Origin: an uncultured Metabacillus sp.
Lineage (GTDB): Bacteria; Bacillota; Bacilli; Bacillales; Bacillaceae
Assembly (NCBI RefSeq): GCF_947503125.1
Contig: NZ_CANNCR010000009.1
Location: 79,767 to 143,766, forward strand
DNA length: 64,000 nucleotides
Reading direction: 5' to 3'
Part shown: positions 41,200-50,689 of the stretch, piece after piece
Position numbering within the stretch: the stretch's first letter is position 1
Layout: each line of letters opens with the position of its first letter
Translations under genes and position numbers: made by a program
Notes under the pieces: model-generated
Told to the model about the DNA's origin: nothing
What the model saw: only the letters and a program-made list of their open reading frames with translations
Database searches by the model: none

Positions 41200-42174
41200 A
41201 TGGTGAAATTAGAGCATATTCAAACAGCTGCACGAAAAGAAAAAAAGATCTCATTACTGTTTAAGAAGTCTGAATTTTATAAGTATTGGAAATATAAGTA
41301 CTTAACGATCTTAATTTTACCGACACTGCTTTATTTCGCCGTTTTTGCATATGGACCACTTTATGGCCTGCAAATCGCTTTTAAAGATTATAAGTTTATG
41401 GACGGAATATTGGGTAGTGAGTGGGTAGGTTTTGACCATTTCATTTATTTATTTCAGTTGGATAGCTTTTGGGAAGTGTTCCGCAACACCATTTTAATTA
41501 GTACCTATAAATTTATTTTTGGATTCCCGGCACCAATCATCTTTGCCCTTCTGTTAAATGAATTGCGGAATGTTATTTTTAAAAGAGTCGTACAAACTGT
41601 ATCCTATTTTCCGCACTTTGTATCATGGGTGATCCTGGCTGGTATTTTCACTCAATTCTTTTCGCCTTCTATCGGTCCGATTAATATTTTGCTTAAGGGA
41701 TTGGGAATAGAACCCATTTACTTCTTAGCTGATACGCATTGGTTCCGTTCGATCCTCGTATCTACTGATGTGTGGAAGGATCTCGGCTGGGGAACGATAA
41801 TTTATTTAGCTGCACTTGCCGGAATTAATCCGGAATTGTATGAATCAGCAAGGGTGGATGGAGCCAATCGTTTTCAAAGAGTCATGAATATTACATTGCC
41901 TTCCATGTACCCTGTTATTACGATTATGGCGGTTTTATCTATTGGAAAGTTAATTATGGATGATTTTGATCAAGTGTTTAACTTATACAATCCAGCCGTT
42001 TATAGTGTCGGTGATGTGGCAAGCACCTATATTTATCGACAAGGTCTGGTCGATCTCCAATATAGCTTTGCTACTGCAGTAGGTTTATTTAAAAATGCCA
42101 TTTCACTTGCAATGGTATTAATTGCAAATATGATCGCCCGGAAATTAAGCGGTAATGAAAACAGCCTTTGGTAA
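41200..42174 (+). CDS. CUT1 sugar ABC transporter permease (LplB-like)
   Basis: 324 residues, six membrane helices. The EAA loop that contacts the ATPase is 'ESARVDGANRFQRVMNITLPSM', shown here as 'SARVDGANRFQRV'. A basic N-terminal extension of about 40 residues precedes helix 1, as in LplB/YteP. ATG (or the GTG next to it) follows GGGGG. Forms the channel with the next gene product. No ATPase is encoded in the locus; such CUT1 systems share MsmX/MsmK encoded elsewhere. Confidence 0.9.
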   Translation: MVKLEHIQTAARKEKKISLLFKKSEFYKYWKYKYLTILILPTLLYFAVFAYGPLYGLQIAFKDYKFMDGILGSEWVGFDHFIYLFQLDSFWEVFRNTILISTYKFIFGFPAPIIFALLLNELRNVIFKRVVQTVSYFPHFVSWVILAGIFTQFFSPSIGPINILLKGLGIEPIYFLADTHWFRSILVSTDVWKDLGWGTIIYLAALAGINPELYESARVDGANRFQRVMNITLPSMYPVITIMAVLSIGKLIMDDFDQVFNLYNPAVYSVGDVASTYIYRQGLVDLQYSFATAVGLFKNAISLAMVLIANMIARKLSGNENSLW

Positions 42175-42197
42175 ATGACAAACGAGGGGGAAAGGGA

Positions 42198-43070
42198 ATG
42201 AAAGAAACATCATTATCAGGACGAATATTTGATATCTTCAACATCCTATTTATGATTGTGCTTTGTGTCACAACGATTTATCCTTTTTTATACTTAGCAA
42301 CACTTTCGTTAAGTCCGTCAGATGTCTCATTTAGTCAAATACGAATCTTTCCTGAAAAAATATCCTTTGACAACTTTGAACAGGTCTTGGGTTATGATCA
42401 AGTCCTTACAGGGTTTATCAATTCTGTCAAAAGGACTGTCATTGGGACATTTTTAAATGTATTCGTCACCATTGCGGCTGCATATGTACTGGCAAAAAAC
42501 TACTTCCCGCACAGAAACTTTTGGACGAAATTTATTATCATCACAATGTTTTTTCAGGGTGGTATGATTCCATCTTATTTACTCATTAAAGATCTTGGAA
42601 TGATGAATTCAATTTGGTCATTAATTTTACCTGTATTGGTTAATCCGTTTCAATTAATTATTGCCCGCAACTTTATGCAGTCGCTTCCTGCAGAGCTGGA
42701 AGAAGCAGCTAAAGTAGATGGTGCAAATGATATTTATATTTTATGGAAAATTGTCATTCCGATTTCCATGCCAATCATCGCAACCTTAGGGTTATGGAAT
42801 GCGGTGTTTCACTGGAATGCTTGGTTTGACAGCCTCATTTATATGACAGATCCAGAAAACTCTGTTCTGCAAATGGTAATGAGAAGAATTGTGTTAGATG
42901 GACAAATGGAGGTCATGTCATCTGTTATGCCTGAGGATATGAAAAAGGTCAATACAGAAACAATTAAAGCAGCAACAGTAATGATAACAACAATTCCAAT
43001 TCTTATTATCTACCCATTCGTTCAGAAGTACTTCGTAAAAGGAATGCTTATCGGTTCTGTTAAAGGATAG
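42198..43070 (+). CDS. CUT1 sugar ABC transporter permease (YtcP-like)
   Basis: 290 residues from the ATG at 42198 (GAGGGGGAAAGGG upstream). Six helices with EAA motif 'EEAAKVDGANDIYILWKI' and C-terminal 'YPFVQKYFVKGMLIGSVKG', the standard ending of this permease subfamily. Starts 23 bases after the LplB-like gene and pairs with it. Confidence 0.92.
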   Translation: MKETSLSGRIFDIFNILFMIVLCVTTIYPFLYLATLSLSPSDVSFSQIRIFPEKISFDNFEQVLGYDQVLTGFINSVKRTVIGTFLNVFVTIAAAYVLAKNYFPHRNFWTKFIIITMFFQGGMIPSYLLIKDLGMMNSIWSLILPVLVNPFQLIIARNFMQSLPAELEEAAKVDGANDIYILWKIVIPISMPIIATLGLWNAVFHWNAWFDSLIYMTDPENSVLQMVMRRIVLDGQMEVMSSVMPEDMKKVNTETIKAATVMITTIPILIIYPFVQKYFVKGMLIGSVKG

Positions 43071-43136
43071 AAAGGTAGAACGGAATTGTCATAATAAAAA
43101 TGTCTTAGCAAGTAAGTAAACAAAGGGGGAGCTTAA

Positions 43137-44759
43137 ATGAAGAAAAAAACCAACATGATCATTCTAACCGTACTATTCGTTTTTTCATTCTTATTATCTG
43201 CATGTAACAATTCGAGTGGCGTATCTGGTGATGAATCAAAAGAATCTTCTGGGGAAAAGGTTGCAGCTGAAAAATATGCTCCAAAGGAAGATAAAAAATA
43301 TGAACTTGATTGGGCGCCATATATCACAGATCCGATTAGCCAAGATGGGAAAATGGTGAAATTTTACGAAGATAAATTTAATGTTGATTTTAATATGTGG
43401 AATTTAGACCATCAAAATATACAAGAAGTCCTTAACTTGAAGTTTGCAGCAGGGGAAATTCCCGATTATATAGCAGATGGTGTTGATATTAGCAATCTTC
43501 CAAAATTAGTTCAACAAGGTGTTTTATTAGGTTTTGATGAAGAAGTGATTAAAAAATATATGCCTAATGTGTATGAAAAAGCAACAAAGATTGAGCCGAA
43601 TTGGTTGAACTATGCAAAAGTAGATGGGAAAATCTATGGTCTGCCGGAAATGAGGACTGTCTCAGACTACAGAACAACGATTGTTTGGCGCGGGGATTGG
43701 TTGAAAAAAGTAGGAATCACGAAAACTCCTGAGACATTGAAAGAGTTTGAAGAAGCTTTTTATAAATTTGCAAAAGAAGATCCAGATGGGAATGGGAAAA
43801 ATGACACATATGGATTATCTTTAAGCGGAATTCCAGCTATTTTCGGAGCATTTGGGTATCTGCCAGGTTATGGGCCGCACGATTGGCAAGACTGGTTCTG
43901 GCAAGAACGAGACGGAGAACTAGTGAACGGAGCTGTGCAGCCTGAGGTAAAGGAAGCCTTAAAATTGTTAAACAAGTGGTATGAGGACGGAGTGCTTGAT
44001 CCGGAATTTATCACAGGGGAGAACTTAGGCGGTTATTGGGGAATATCTCATGCCTTTATTAACAGCAAAATTGGCTTTACAGGTCATGCTCAATACTACC
44101 ACTGGAATAGTCCATTAACAGATAGCCCGACTGACAAAGGCGGGACAAACTACGATGAATTAATAAAGGTAAATCCGGAAGCGGCTAAATCACTTGTTCA
44201 CGGTCTGCCGCCAATTGGTCCAGAAGGCAAAAGAGCCTTGTATGCACCGAATTTAATTTCTGGAAAAATCATTGCGTTTGGCTCACAGCTTGAAGAAGAG
44301 CCGGACAAATTCGGAAAGATTCTGCAAATCCTGGATGAAAACTCAGGGACATCAAAAGAAACCTATCTTGAATCAGTCATGGGAATTAAAGGTGAAATGT
44401 GGGAAGAAAAAGGACCAGGAGAACGCGTTGTTACTCCAGAATATGAAAATGTGAAGGATTCCGGTATTGGAAAGTTCTCAAATGAGTTTGCAATTTGGGA
44501 CACGGAAGAATTAAGAAATGAATTTGCCAAAAAACACAAATATGATGTAGGTGCCATAAGAAATGAGCTATTGACCGCACTCCCTTCAGAATCGAAATAC
44601 AAAGCGGAGTTATTAAAAATTAGAAATGAAGCCTATATTTCCATTATTACTGGGGATAAACCTGTCAGCTATTTTGATGAATTTGTAAAAAAGTGGGAGC
44701 AAATGGGCGGGAAAACCCTAAAAGAGGAAGCAAACGAGTGGTATAAATCAATTAAATAA
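43137..44759 (+). CDS. Lipoprotein sugar-binding protein of the ABC importer
   Basis: 540 residues. Lipoprotein signal with lipobox LSAC (Cys23), then a large extracellular solute-binding protein of the LplA/YtcQ type: 'GKIYGLPEMRTVSDYRTTIVW', 'DPDGNGKNDTYGLSLSG' calcium-loop-like segment, and 'LDPEFITGENLGG'. Binds an oligosaccharide (probably plant-derived uronate or rhamnogalacturonan-type, by analogy with neighbours in B. subtilis) and hands it to the two permeases. A partial terminator follows, which may raise its mRNA level over downstream genes. Confidence 0.92.
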   Translation: MKKKTNMIILTVLFVFSFLLSACNNSSGVSGDESKESSGEKVAAEKYAPKEDKKYELDWAPYITDPISQDGKMVKFYEDKFNVDFNMWNLDHQNIQEVLNLKFAAGEIPDYIADGVDISNLPKLVQQGVLLGFDEEVIKKYMPNVYEKATKIEPNWLNYAKVDGKIYGLPEMRTVSDYRTTIVWRGDWLKKVGITKTPETLKEFEEAFYKFAKEDPDGNGKNDTYGLSLSGIPAIFGAFGYLPGYGPHDWQDWFWQERDGELVNGAVQPEVKEALKLLNKWYEDGVLDPEFITGENLGGYWGISHAFINSKIGFTGHAQYYHWNSPLTDSPTDKGGTNYDELIKVNPEAAKSLVHGLPPIGPEGKRALYAPNLISGKIIAFGSQLEEEPDKFGKILQILDENSGTSKETYLESVMGIKGEMWEEKGPGERVVTPEYENVKDSGIGKFSNEFAIWDTEELRNEFAKKHKYDVGAIRNELLTALPSESKYKAELLKIRNEAYISIITGDKPVSYFDEFVKKWEQMGGKTLKEEANEWYKSIK

Positions 44760-44772
44760 ACCTAGAAGGACA

Positions 44773-44804
44773 AGAGCTTGAGATGATGTATACTCTCAAG
44801 CTTT
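44773..44804 (+). terminator. Hairpin after the binding-protein gene
   Basis: AGCTTGAG (44775-44782) and CTCAAGCT (44795-44802) followed by TTCTT; incomplete T run, so probably a partial terminator or mRNA-stabilising hairpin. Confidence 0.55.
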
Positions 44805-44838
44805 CTTGCTTCAAAACGTGAAGAGGGAGTGAATAGTA

Positions 44839-45789
44839 ATGAATCATGATAAAGGTGAGTTTTCCTTTTCAACCTGTTGGAATATAAAAAAGCATCAAAC
44901 AGGTAAGGAAATGATTGAGGAGATCAAAAAGCTGGGTTTTTCCCAAGTTGAACTAAACTATCATGTTACAAAGGAAATGCTGAGTTCAATTAGACCGTTA
45001 ATTGACCAGGGGGAGATCAGGATATCCAGTGTTCATAATGTTTTTCCTTATAACAATGACAAAGAATTTGATACAGATTCGTTAATGTTGGGATTTGAGG
45101 ATTCGGAGAAAAGGAAAAAGGCCGTTGATTATCTTATTCAGACTGTTGAATACGGTGTAGAACTAGGGGCAAGGGGAGTGGTGGTTCATCCGGGTGAGGT
45201 TCCTTTTTCATCTAATATTGATGCTGAACTGCGAAAAATCTATCATTCTTATGGAAAAGATTCCGAAGAATACAAGGTATTATGGAGGGAAATGATTGAA
45301 AAAAGGCAAACAAATGGTGAGGGCTTTATTGAACGGATTCAAAACAGTTTGGAAGAAGCATGTGAATATATTGCGAGAAAGCAGTATAACATAGGGATTG
45401 GAATTGAAACTCGTTCTAGATGTTATCAAATTCCTACTTTAGAGGAAGCGAGCCGAATCATTGATCATCTTAAAGAGGCCCCTGTTTATCTTTGGTATGA
45501 TATTGGCCATGCCATGATGATGGAACGGATGGGACTCTATCATTGTGCTAGTCACCAGGAGCAAATAAAAGGGAAGATTTTAGGTGTACACATCCATGAA
45601 ACAATCGGATTATCAGACCATTGGTGTCCATATGTGCATAGTAGGGAGCATCAGTATTTTGATCCATTTATTGAAATCATTGATGCTGCACAAATAAAGG
45701 TTTATGAATTAAAGGATAAATGTTCGCCCGACGATATTCATCAGTCACATCAACTAGTCGTCAATAAGCTTGATCAATATCGGTCATAA
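44839..45789 (+). CDS. TIM-barrel sugar isomerase/epimerase-like protein
   Basis: 316 residues of the xylose-isomerase-like/AP-endonuclease-2 barrel family. Metal-ligand and catalytic segments visible: 'GARGVVVHPGEVPF', 'IGIGIETRSRC', 'VYLWYDIGHAMMM' and 'ILGVHIHETIG'. Cytosolic, likely processes a sugar brought in by the importer. RBS AGGGAG. Between the binding-protein and the regulator genes, same strand. Confidence 0.85.
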   Translation: MNHDKGEFSFSTCWNIKKHQTGKEMIEEIKKLGFSQVELNYHVTKEMLSSIRPLIDQGEIRISSVHNVFPYNNDKEFDTDSLMLGFEDSEKRKKAVDYLIQTVEYGVELGARGVVVHPGEVPFSSNIDAELRKIYHSYGKDSEEYKVLWREMIEKRQTNGEGFIERIQNSLEEACEYIARKQYNIGIGIETRSRCYQIPTLEEASRIIDHLKEAPVYLWYDIGHAMMMERMGLYHCASHQEQIKGKILGVHIHETIGLSDHWCPYVHSREHQYFDPFIEIIDAAQIKVYELKDKCSPDDIHQSHQLVVNKLDQYRS

Positions 45790-45946
45790 CATTTAAAAAG
45801 TACTGCGTTATAAAAAGGAGTTATGCAAAAAATAGTCGAAAAGAGTAACTAAATAGAATACGGGAGCGAATTTACAATCGTGCTTCTCCTATTTATAGAT
45901 TAAGAAGGAAATTCAACTTATGATTTGACAATAGGGGGTGTGTTCA

Positions 45947-48271
45947 TTGAAATGGTATAGCAAGTTTAACACTGTTTTTTATAAATTAATTTTTACTTAT
46001 ATCATTATCATTCTATTTACCATATCTTTTATGGGAATCAGTTCATATGTGTACTTTTCCGCTAATTTTAATAGAGAAATTGAACGTATTAATGACCGAA
46101 TGCTTGGGTATTTGAGCAATACACTTAACGAAAATATTTTTAAAAAGACAGAAAAAGTTTATTTAGAGCTATTCATTCCACAAATAAAAAATAATGAGCT
46201 TTTTTCATTATTTGAGCAATCCCCTGCAGGAAACCACGCAAAAATTCATAGTATTTATACGTATTTGCAAAACGTTGTATCCATGAACCCTGCAATGATT
46301 AAATCTGTAGATATTTATTATAAAAATAATAATTTAATGATTTCCTCTTTATCAGGAATGGATTATCCAGCCAGTGAGGATGAATCCATGACATGGGTAA
46401 AAGAAATCAAGAATGCTAATAAGAACTTAATTTGGCTGGATTATCAGAATCAAACTGAAAAGACTGATTATGTTACGTTAGTGGGCGGATACCCATTTGG
46501 TGAAAACCAGGTGAAAAAGGGATATATGGCGATTCATCTCCATGTCCGTGCATTCTCGAATTTATTATCAAATTCTGCTTCAGAGGACTCAGGGGACATC
46601 TTTATTTTTAGTGAAAATGGAATCGTTGCTAAAAGTAAAGATGAAAAAATTAATTTGGATAAGGCATTTATTCAAAAAATAATTAATTCAAATGAGAAAG
46701 AACGTAATTTTACCGAAGATCTTAATGGAATTAAATCAATGGTATCCTATAGGACGATTAGTTCTAACGGTTGGAAGCTGGTAAGTATCACACCGGTTGA
46801 AAATTTCTATAAAAAATCACATGCTATCCAACAATCATTATTATTGATTGGACTCATTGTTGTTATTTTAGGGATCATGATTTCTCATATCTTTACAAGA
46901 AATATGTACAATCCTATTAAAACATTAGTCAATAAGTCAAAAAGTATATTTGGAGATTCGGATGAGATTCAATTTACTGATAAAAATGAGTACAAGGTCA
47001 TCGATCATCTGATTAATAATTTATCTGTAAAGGTTAGCGGACTTGAGAGCACATTGAGTGAAAACTTACCGATAATTAAAAGCAAGTTAACAATAGATCT
47101 TCTAAATGGAAAGGTGAAAAATGAGGAGGAATTAAAAGAACGGCTTCTATTGCTTAATGATCGGATGGAAACCTCAAATTCATATTATACAGCTTTTTCT
47201 ATAAAAATGAATACCGATTATATGGAACAAATCAGTATCGAAAATAGTCAGTTTATTATTTATAATCTTATTTCCTTATTAGAAGAAAAACTTACTGAAG
47301 CTGGCTTGAATGGGGTGGCGGTTGAATCTGCTGAGGAACATCAAATTGACGTGGTCGTTGGTTCGAAGAAAAAGGATTTAACCATACTTTACAATACGAT
47401 TAATGATGTCTCTTCCTATCTTCATTCCAATTTTATGCTGGACATTGTAGGTGCGATTGGAAAATGGAAGAAGAGCCCACTGTTCTTGCATGAATCGTAT
47501 AAAGATGTGAAAGTTTTGATGAAATACCATTATTTCTTTCCCGCTAAAGTCATCTTATCTGATGTGCATCTTTTAGAAAGGGAGGGGAATAAAGAAACAT
47601 TAGATGAAGTGTTAGAAGAATATGTTAAATCTTTGAGAAGCAGAGATCAAAAACAAGTTCGAGGAGCACTTTCAAACGTTATTGCTGCAATAAAACATGG
47701 AGATTACTCAGCAGATTATTGCCATCAGGTCTTATATGATTTAGTTTACAATTATTATAAATATGTAAAGGATTTAAAATTGAGTACCCGTGATATTTTG
47801 AGTGATAGCGTTTACGAAAGATTTTATCAAGTTTCCAATATTGACATGTTTGAAAAATGGATAAATTCAGTTGTGGAAAAAACCTTTGTCTATATTGAAG
47901 ATGCTGAGAAAAATAAAGGAAAGGAAGTAATAGAAAAAATAAAGGCGTATATTAGGGGAAATCTGGCGGAAGATTTATCTTTAAATGCTGTTGCCGATTT
48001 TGTTCACTTAAGCCCGAGGTATTTAAGCCGAATTTTTAAAAAGCATACAGGTGAAAATTTTGTTGATTATGTAACAGGGGAGCGAATGAAGGTTGCCAAA
48101 GACATGGTGATCTTAAGTGAAGATACGATTGAGGAAATAGCGATAAAGGTTGGGTATCATAACCCGGCTTATTTTACGAAAAAGTTTAAAGACACATATG
48201 GAGTGACACCTTCTTATTATCGAATCAATTATTCTATTAAGATGAATCATGTAAAAAAGAATACGAATTAA
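45947..48271 (+). CDS. Membrane-bound AraC-type regulator (YtdP/YesS-like)
   Basis: 774 residues from the TTG at 45947 (AGGGGGTG seven bases upstream; the alternative GTG at 45938 overlaps that site). Two membrane helices (about 10-32 and 296-316) flank an extracytoplasmic sensor domain of roughly 260 residues; a cytoplasmic linker leads to a C-terminal AraC/XylS DNA-binding domain with two helix-turn-helices ('LNAVADFVHLSPRYLSRIFK' and 'IEEIAIKVGYHNPAYFTKKF'). Such proteins sense a sugar outside and activate the adjacent importer. Ends in a terminator after a decayed frame. Confidence 0.9.
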   Translation: MKWYSKFNTVFYKLIFTYIIIILFTISFMGISSYVYFSANFNREIERINDRMLGYLSNTLNENIFKKTEKVYLELFIPQIKNNELFSLFEQSPAGNHAKIHSIYTYLQNVVSMNPAMIKSVDIYYKNNNLMISSLSGMDYPASEDESMTWVKEIKNANKNLIWLDYQNQTEKTDYVTLVGGYPFGENQVKKGYMAIHLHVRAFSNLLSNSASEDSGDIFIFSENGIVAKSKDEKINLDKAFIQKIINSNEKERNFTEDLNGIKSMVSYRTISSNGWKLVSITPVENFYKKSHAIQQSLLLIGLIVVILGIMISHIFTRNMYNPIKTLVNKSKSIFGDSDEIQFTDKNEYKVIDHLINNLSVKVSGLESTLSENLPIIKSKLTIDLLNGKVKNEEELKERLLLLNDRMETSNSYYTAFSIKMNTDYMEQISIENSQFIIYNLISLLEEKLTEAGLNGVAVESAEEHQIDVVVGSKKKDLTILYNTINDVSSYLHSNFMLDIVGAIGKWKKSPLFLHESYKDVKVLMKYHYFFPAKVILSDVHLLEREGNKETLDEVLEEYVKSLRSRDQKQVRGALSNVIAAIKHGDYSADYCHQVLYDLVYNYYKYVKDLKLSTRDILSDSVYERFYQVSNIDMFEKWINSVVEKTFVYIEDAEKNKGKEVIEKIKAYIRGNLAEDLSLNAVADFVHLSPRYLSRIFKKHTGENFVDYVTGERMKVAKDMVILSEDTIEEIAIKVGYHNPAYFTKKFKDTYGVTPSYYRINYSIKMNHVKKNTN

Positions 48272-48308
48272 CTGATGAAAAAGAAAACTAGAAGGAGAGG
48301 AAGTTCAT

Positions 48309-48377
48309 TTGAAGGAGGCTGTTCGTAAGGCGGTACGAAAGATCACGGATCAATTACTGCATTTAAAGGTTTATTAA
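48309..48377 (+). pseudogene. Start of a decayed gene, possibly a GH88/GH105-type glycuronyl hydrolase
   Basis: TTG start with a very good AGGAGAGG site, then 22 codons reading LKEAVRKAVRKITDQLLHLKVY and a stop. The amphipathic N-terminal helix resembles the beginning of unsaturated glucuronyl/rhamnogalacturonyl hydrolases, which commonly sit in this position in such loci, but nothing after the stop continues the protein. Weak inference. Confidence 0.35.
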
Positions 48378-48512
48378 GTGATATAAAGCCATGAAGGTTG
48401 AGCAGCGAAACGTGGAGTAAAAAGCGATATATAATCGATATAAGATGTTTAGGTGGAAAGTTTGTGGGGTGTGACCTGTTCACATTCTACCACCTTTGCA
48501 TCATGTGATCTG

Positions 48513-48547
48513 AGCATTCATAATCTATTAGAGATGGATGCTTTTTT
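48513..48547 (+). terminator. Terminator of the carbohydrate operon
   Basis: AGCATTCAT (48513-48521) and ATGGATGCT (48534-48542; one G-U) followed by six T. Confidence 0.8.
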
Positions 48548-48631
48548 GTTTTGAAACGAAAGGTGTAAGGGGTTACATATTGCTGTGAATTTATCGGTCA
48601 TGAATGGGAATATTCAAAGGGAATAGGATTG

Positions 48632-48667
48632 AAGGTGATAGATGAACTTAGAATCTATCACCTTTTT
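48632..48667 (+). terminator. Second terminator in the gap
   Basis: 12-bp perfect stem AAGGTGATAGAT (48632-48643) / complement (48653-48664) and T. No plus-strand gene lies directly upstream. Confidence 0.8.
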
Positions 48668-48682
48668 TGTTATAAACAAGAA

Positions 48683-48705
48683 AACCCTAGGCTAGGCCTA
48701 GGGTT
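48683..48705 (-). terminator. Palindromic hairpin, possible minus-strand terminator
   Basis: AACCCTAGGC, loop TAG, GCCTAGGGTT. On the minus strand a TTTTCTTG tract follows. Confidence 0.45.
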
Positions 48706-48734
48706 CCAAAAAGCTTTCAGCGTGGTACAAAAAA

Positions 48735-48858
48735 AACTCCCCTGTGGTGCTAAAATATTTTTGGTTCGCCAACCAAAATATCAGCATACGGAGGAGTTCA
48801 TATGTCTAATAAAGACACTAATAGTTTAGCACACACACAACTAAAGTATCATTATTAG
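48735..48858 (+). mobile_element. IS200/IS605-family left-end remnant with truncated tnpA
   Basis: A frame at 48802-48858 reads MSNKDTNSLAHTQLKYHY and stops; the first twelve residues match the start of IS200-type TnpA transposases (normally continuing KWNCKYHIVF). Upstream is the expected left-end structure: a hairpin at 48749-48785 (ATATTTTTGGTT / AACCAAAATAT) and AACTCC at 48735-48740 complementary to GGAGTT of the ribosome binding site, the SD-masking arrangement of IS200. The catalytic HUH and Tyr parts and the right end are absent, so it is dead. Confidence 0.75.
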
Positions 48859-49008
48859 TATTTATCGTCAACATTTCCTAGTGACAAAAGGTAAGATAAG
48901 TTGAAATGAATTGTTACAGATTGTCTAAAGCAAATAATATTATTCCCTATATAATAAAATCTATATTCAGAATTATCTAATAATATTAACGAAAGGGAGT
49001 GATAGTTT

Positions 49009-50532
49009 ATGTTAGAAATAGTCAATTTCTTGAATAGGTATATTTGGAGTAATGCTCTAGTATTCCTATTCTTAGCTGTCGGACTATTTTTTACCGTCCA
49101 AACCAGATTCGTACAAGTCAGACGTTTTAAAGACATGGTTACTTTACTATTTGAAAAGAATGATGACAATGCAGGTATTTCTTCCTTCCAAGCATTAGCA
49201 ATGTCTTTGGGTAGTCGTATCGGAACGGGTAATATCGTTGGTGTAGCTACCGCTATTAGTTTAGGAGGACCAGGAGCAGTCTTTTGGATGTGGATCACAG
49301 GATTTTTTGGAAGTGCAACTTCTTTTATCGAGATTACACTAACTCAAATTTATAAAAGTAAATTAGAGGGTGAGTATCGTGGTGGTACACCGTTCTATAT
49401 TTACAAAGGATTAAATTTAAAATGGTTCTCTGTTATTTCAGCCATTATTTTAACAGTAGTTATCGGTATTTTCTGGCCTACTGTACAAGCTAATACAATC
49501 GCATTAACTGTAAAAGATTCTTTTAATATTCCACCTTTGGTTACAGGAACTTTATTAGCCTTATTAATCGCTGTTATTATTTACGATGGTGTTAAGCGTA
49601 TTGCAACTGTTTCAGAATATTTAGTTCCGTTTATGGCGTTTGGATATGTCGGTATCTGTATCGTATTATTAGCTATCAATGCTTCTGAAATCCCGGCTAT
49701 GTTTTCATTAATTGTTTCTAGTGCATTTAATTTAAATGCTACATTCGCTGGCCTTTTAGGTACTGCAATTGCTATGGGAGTACAGCGTGGAGTGTTTGCA
49801 AGTGCTGCAGGTCTTGGTACTGAGACTTTTGAGTCTGGTGCGACAAGTGTATCGCATCCTGCAAAACAAGGTTTAGTGCAAGCGCTTTCGATTTATATTG
49901 ACACTTTCTTAATTTGTACTTCAACTGCTTTTATGATTTTAATTACAGGAATGTATAACGTTAATCCTAAAGGCGGGGAGCCTATTGTTAACAACTTACA
50001 AGATGCTGGTCCTGAATTATATACTCAATTCGCAATGGGAACTCTAGTTTCACAGACGTTTGGTCAATATTTCATGACTGCTTCATTATTCTTATTTTGT
50101 TTTACAACTTTAATTACGTATTTCTACAAAATGGATACAAATATCTCATTTGTTAAAGAAACACTTAATCTTAAACATTCAAGCAAATTTGTTAACCACT
50201 TAGCACGCTTCGGTCTTCTCGGAATGGTCATTTTCGGTGCTATTAACTCAGCTCCATTAATCTGGGGGATTACTGACTTAGGTGTTGGACTTCTCGGATG
50301 GATTAACGTAATCACAATATTCCTCTTATCTAAAATTGCTGTTAAAGCGCTCAAAGATTACGATGAACAGAAAAAAGCAGGACTCAATCCTATCTTTCGT
50401 CCAAGTAAAGTTGGTATTAAAAATGCTGATTTTTGGGAAGAACTTGAAGCAAAAGAGCTTGGTGAAAAAGAAAGCACTGCTGCTTTAACTAAACCAGTTA
50501 ATAGTAGAAGCCTTAGTTACCCTCAACAATAA
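49009..50532 (+). CDS. Sodium:alanine symporter family (AGCS) transporter
   Basis: 507 residues, about eleven membrane helices. AGCS signature visible: 'FQALAMSLGSRIGTGNIVGVA', 'GGPGAVFWMWITGFFGSATSF', and 'QRGVFASAAGLGTE'. Imports alanine, glycine or glutamine with Na+. AAAGGGAGTG site. Codon choice (many GGT, GTT, TTA, CCT) looks plainer than in its neighbours, and an IS remnant lies upstream, so transfer is possible but not measured. Ends in a good terminator. Confidence 0.9.
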   Translation: MLEIVNFLNRYIWSNALVFLFLAVGLFFTVQTRFVQVRRFKDMVTLLFEKNDDNAGISSFQALAMSLGSRIGTGNIVGVATAISLGGPGAVFWMWITGFFGSATSFIEITLTQIYKSKLEGEYRGGTPFYIYKGLNLKWFSVISAIILTVVIGIFWPTVQANTIALTVKDSFNIPPLVTGTLLALLIAVIIYDGVKRIATVSEYLVPFMAFGYVGICIVLLAINASEIPAMFSLIVSSAFNLNATFAGLLGTAIAMGVQRGVFASAAGLGTETFESGATSVSHPAKQGLVQALSIYIDTFLICTSTAFMILITGMYNVNPKGGEPIVNNLQDAGPELYTQFAMGTLVSQTFGQYFMTASLFLFCFTTLITYFYKMDTNISFVKETLNLKHSSKFVNHLARFGLLGMVIFGAINSAPLIWGITDLGVGLLGWINVITIFLLSKIAVKALKDYDEQKKAGLNPIFRPSKVGIKNADFWEELEAKELGEKESTAALTKPVNSRSLSYPQQ

Positions 50533-50550
50533 CATGTTTTCCTGGAGTAA

Positions 50551-50598
50551 CGAAAAAAGCCCATTTTCTCAATTTTAATAAAAAATTGGGCTTTTTCG
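50551..50598 (+). terminator. Terminator of the AGCS gene
   Basis: CGAAAAA-A-GCCCA pairs with TGGGC-TTTTTCG (ending 50598) around an AT-rich loop; T run included. Confidence 0.75.
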
Positions 50599-50689
50599 GT
50601 GTTACACGGTAAGAGATTATTAGATTGTGAAGGCATTTTTATGTTTAAAAATACAATTTAAAAGGAAAATAATGAAAGGAGGGATGATG

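Noticed and set aside
48384..48500. Continuation of a glycuronyl hydrolase gene after the stop at 48377
   Set aside because: No frame downstream resumes recognisable hydrolase sequence, so only the initial codons are reported as a relic.
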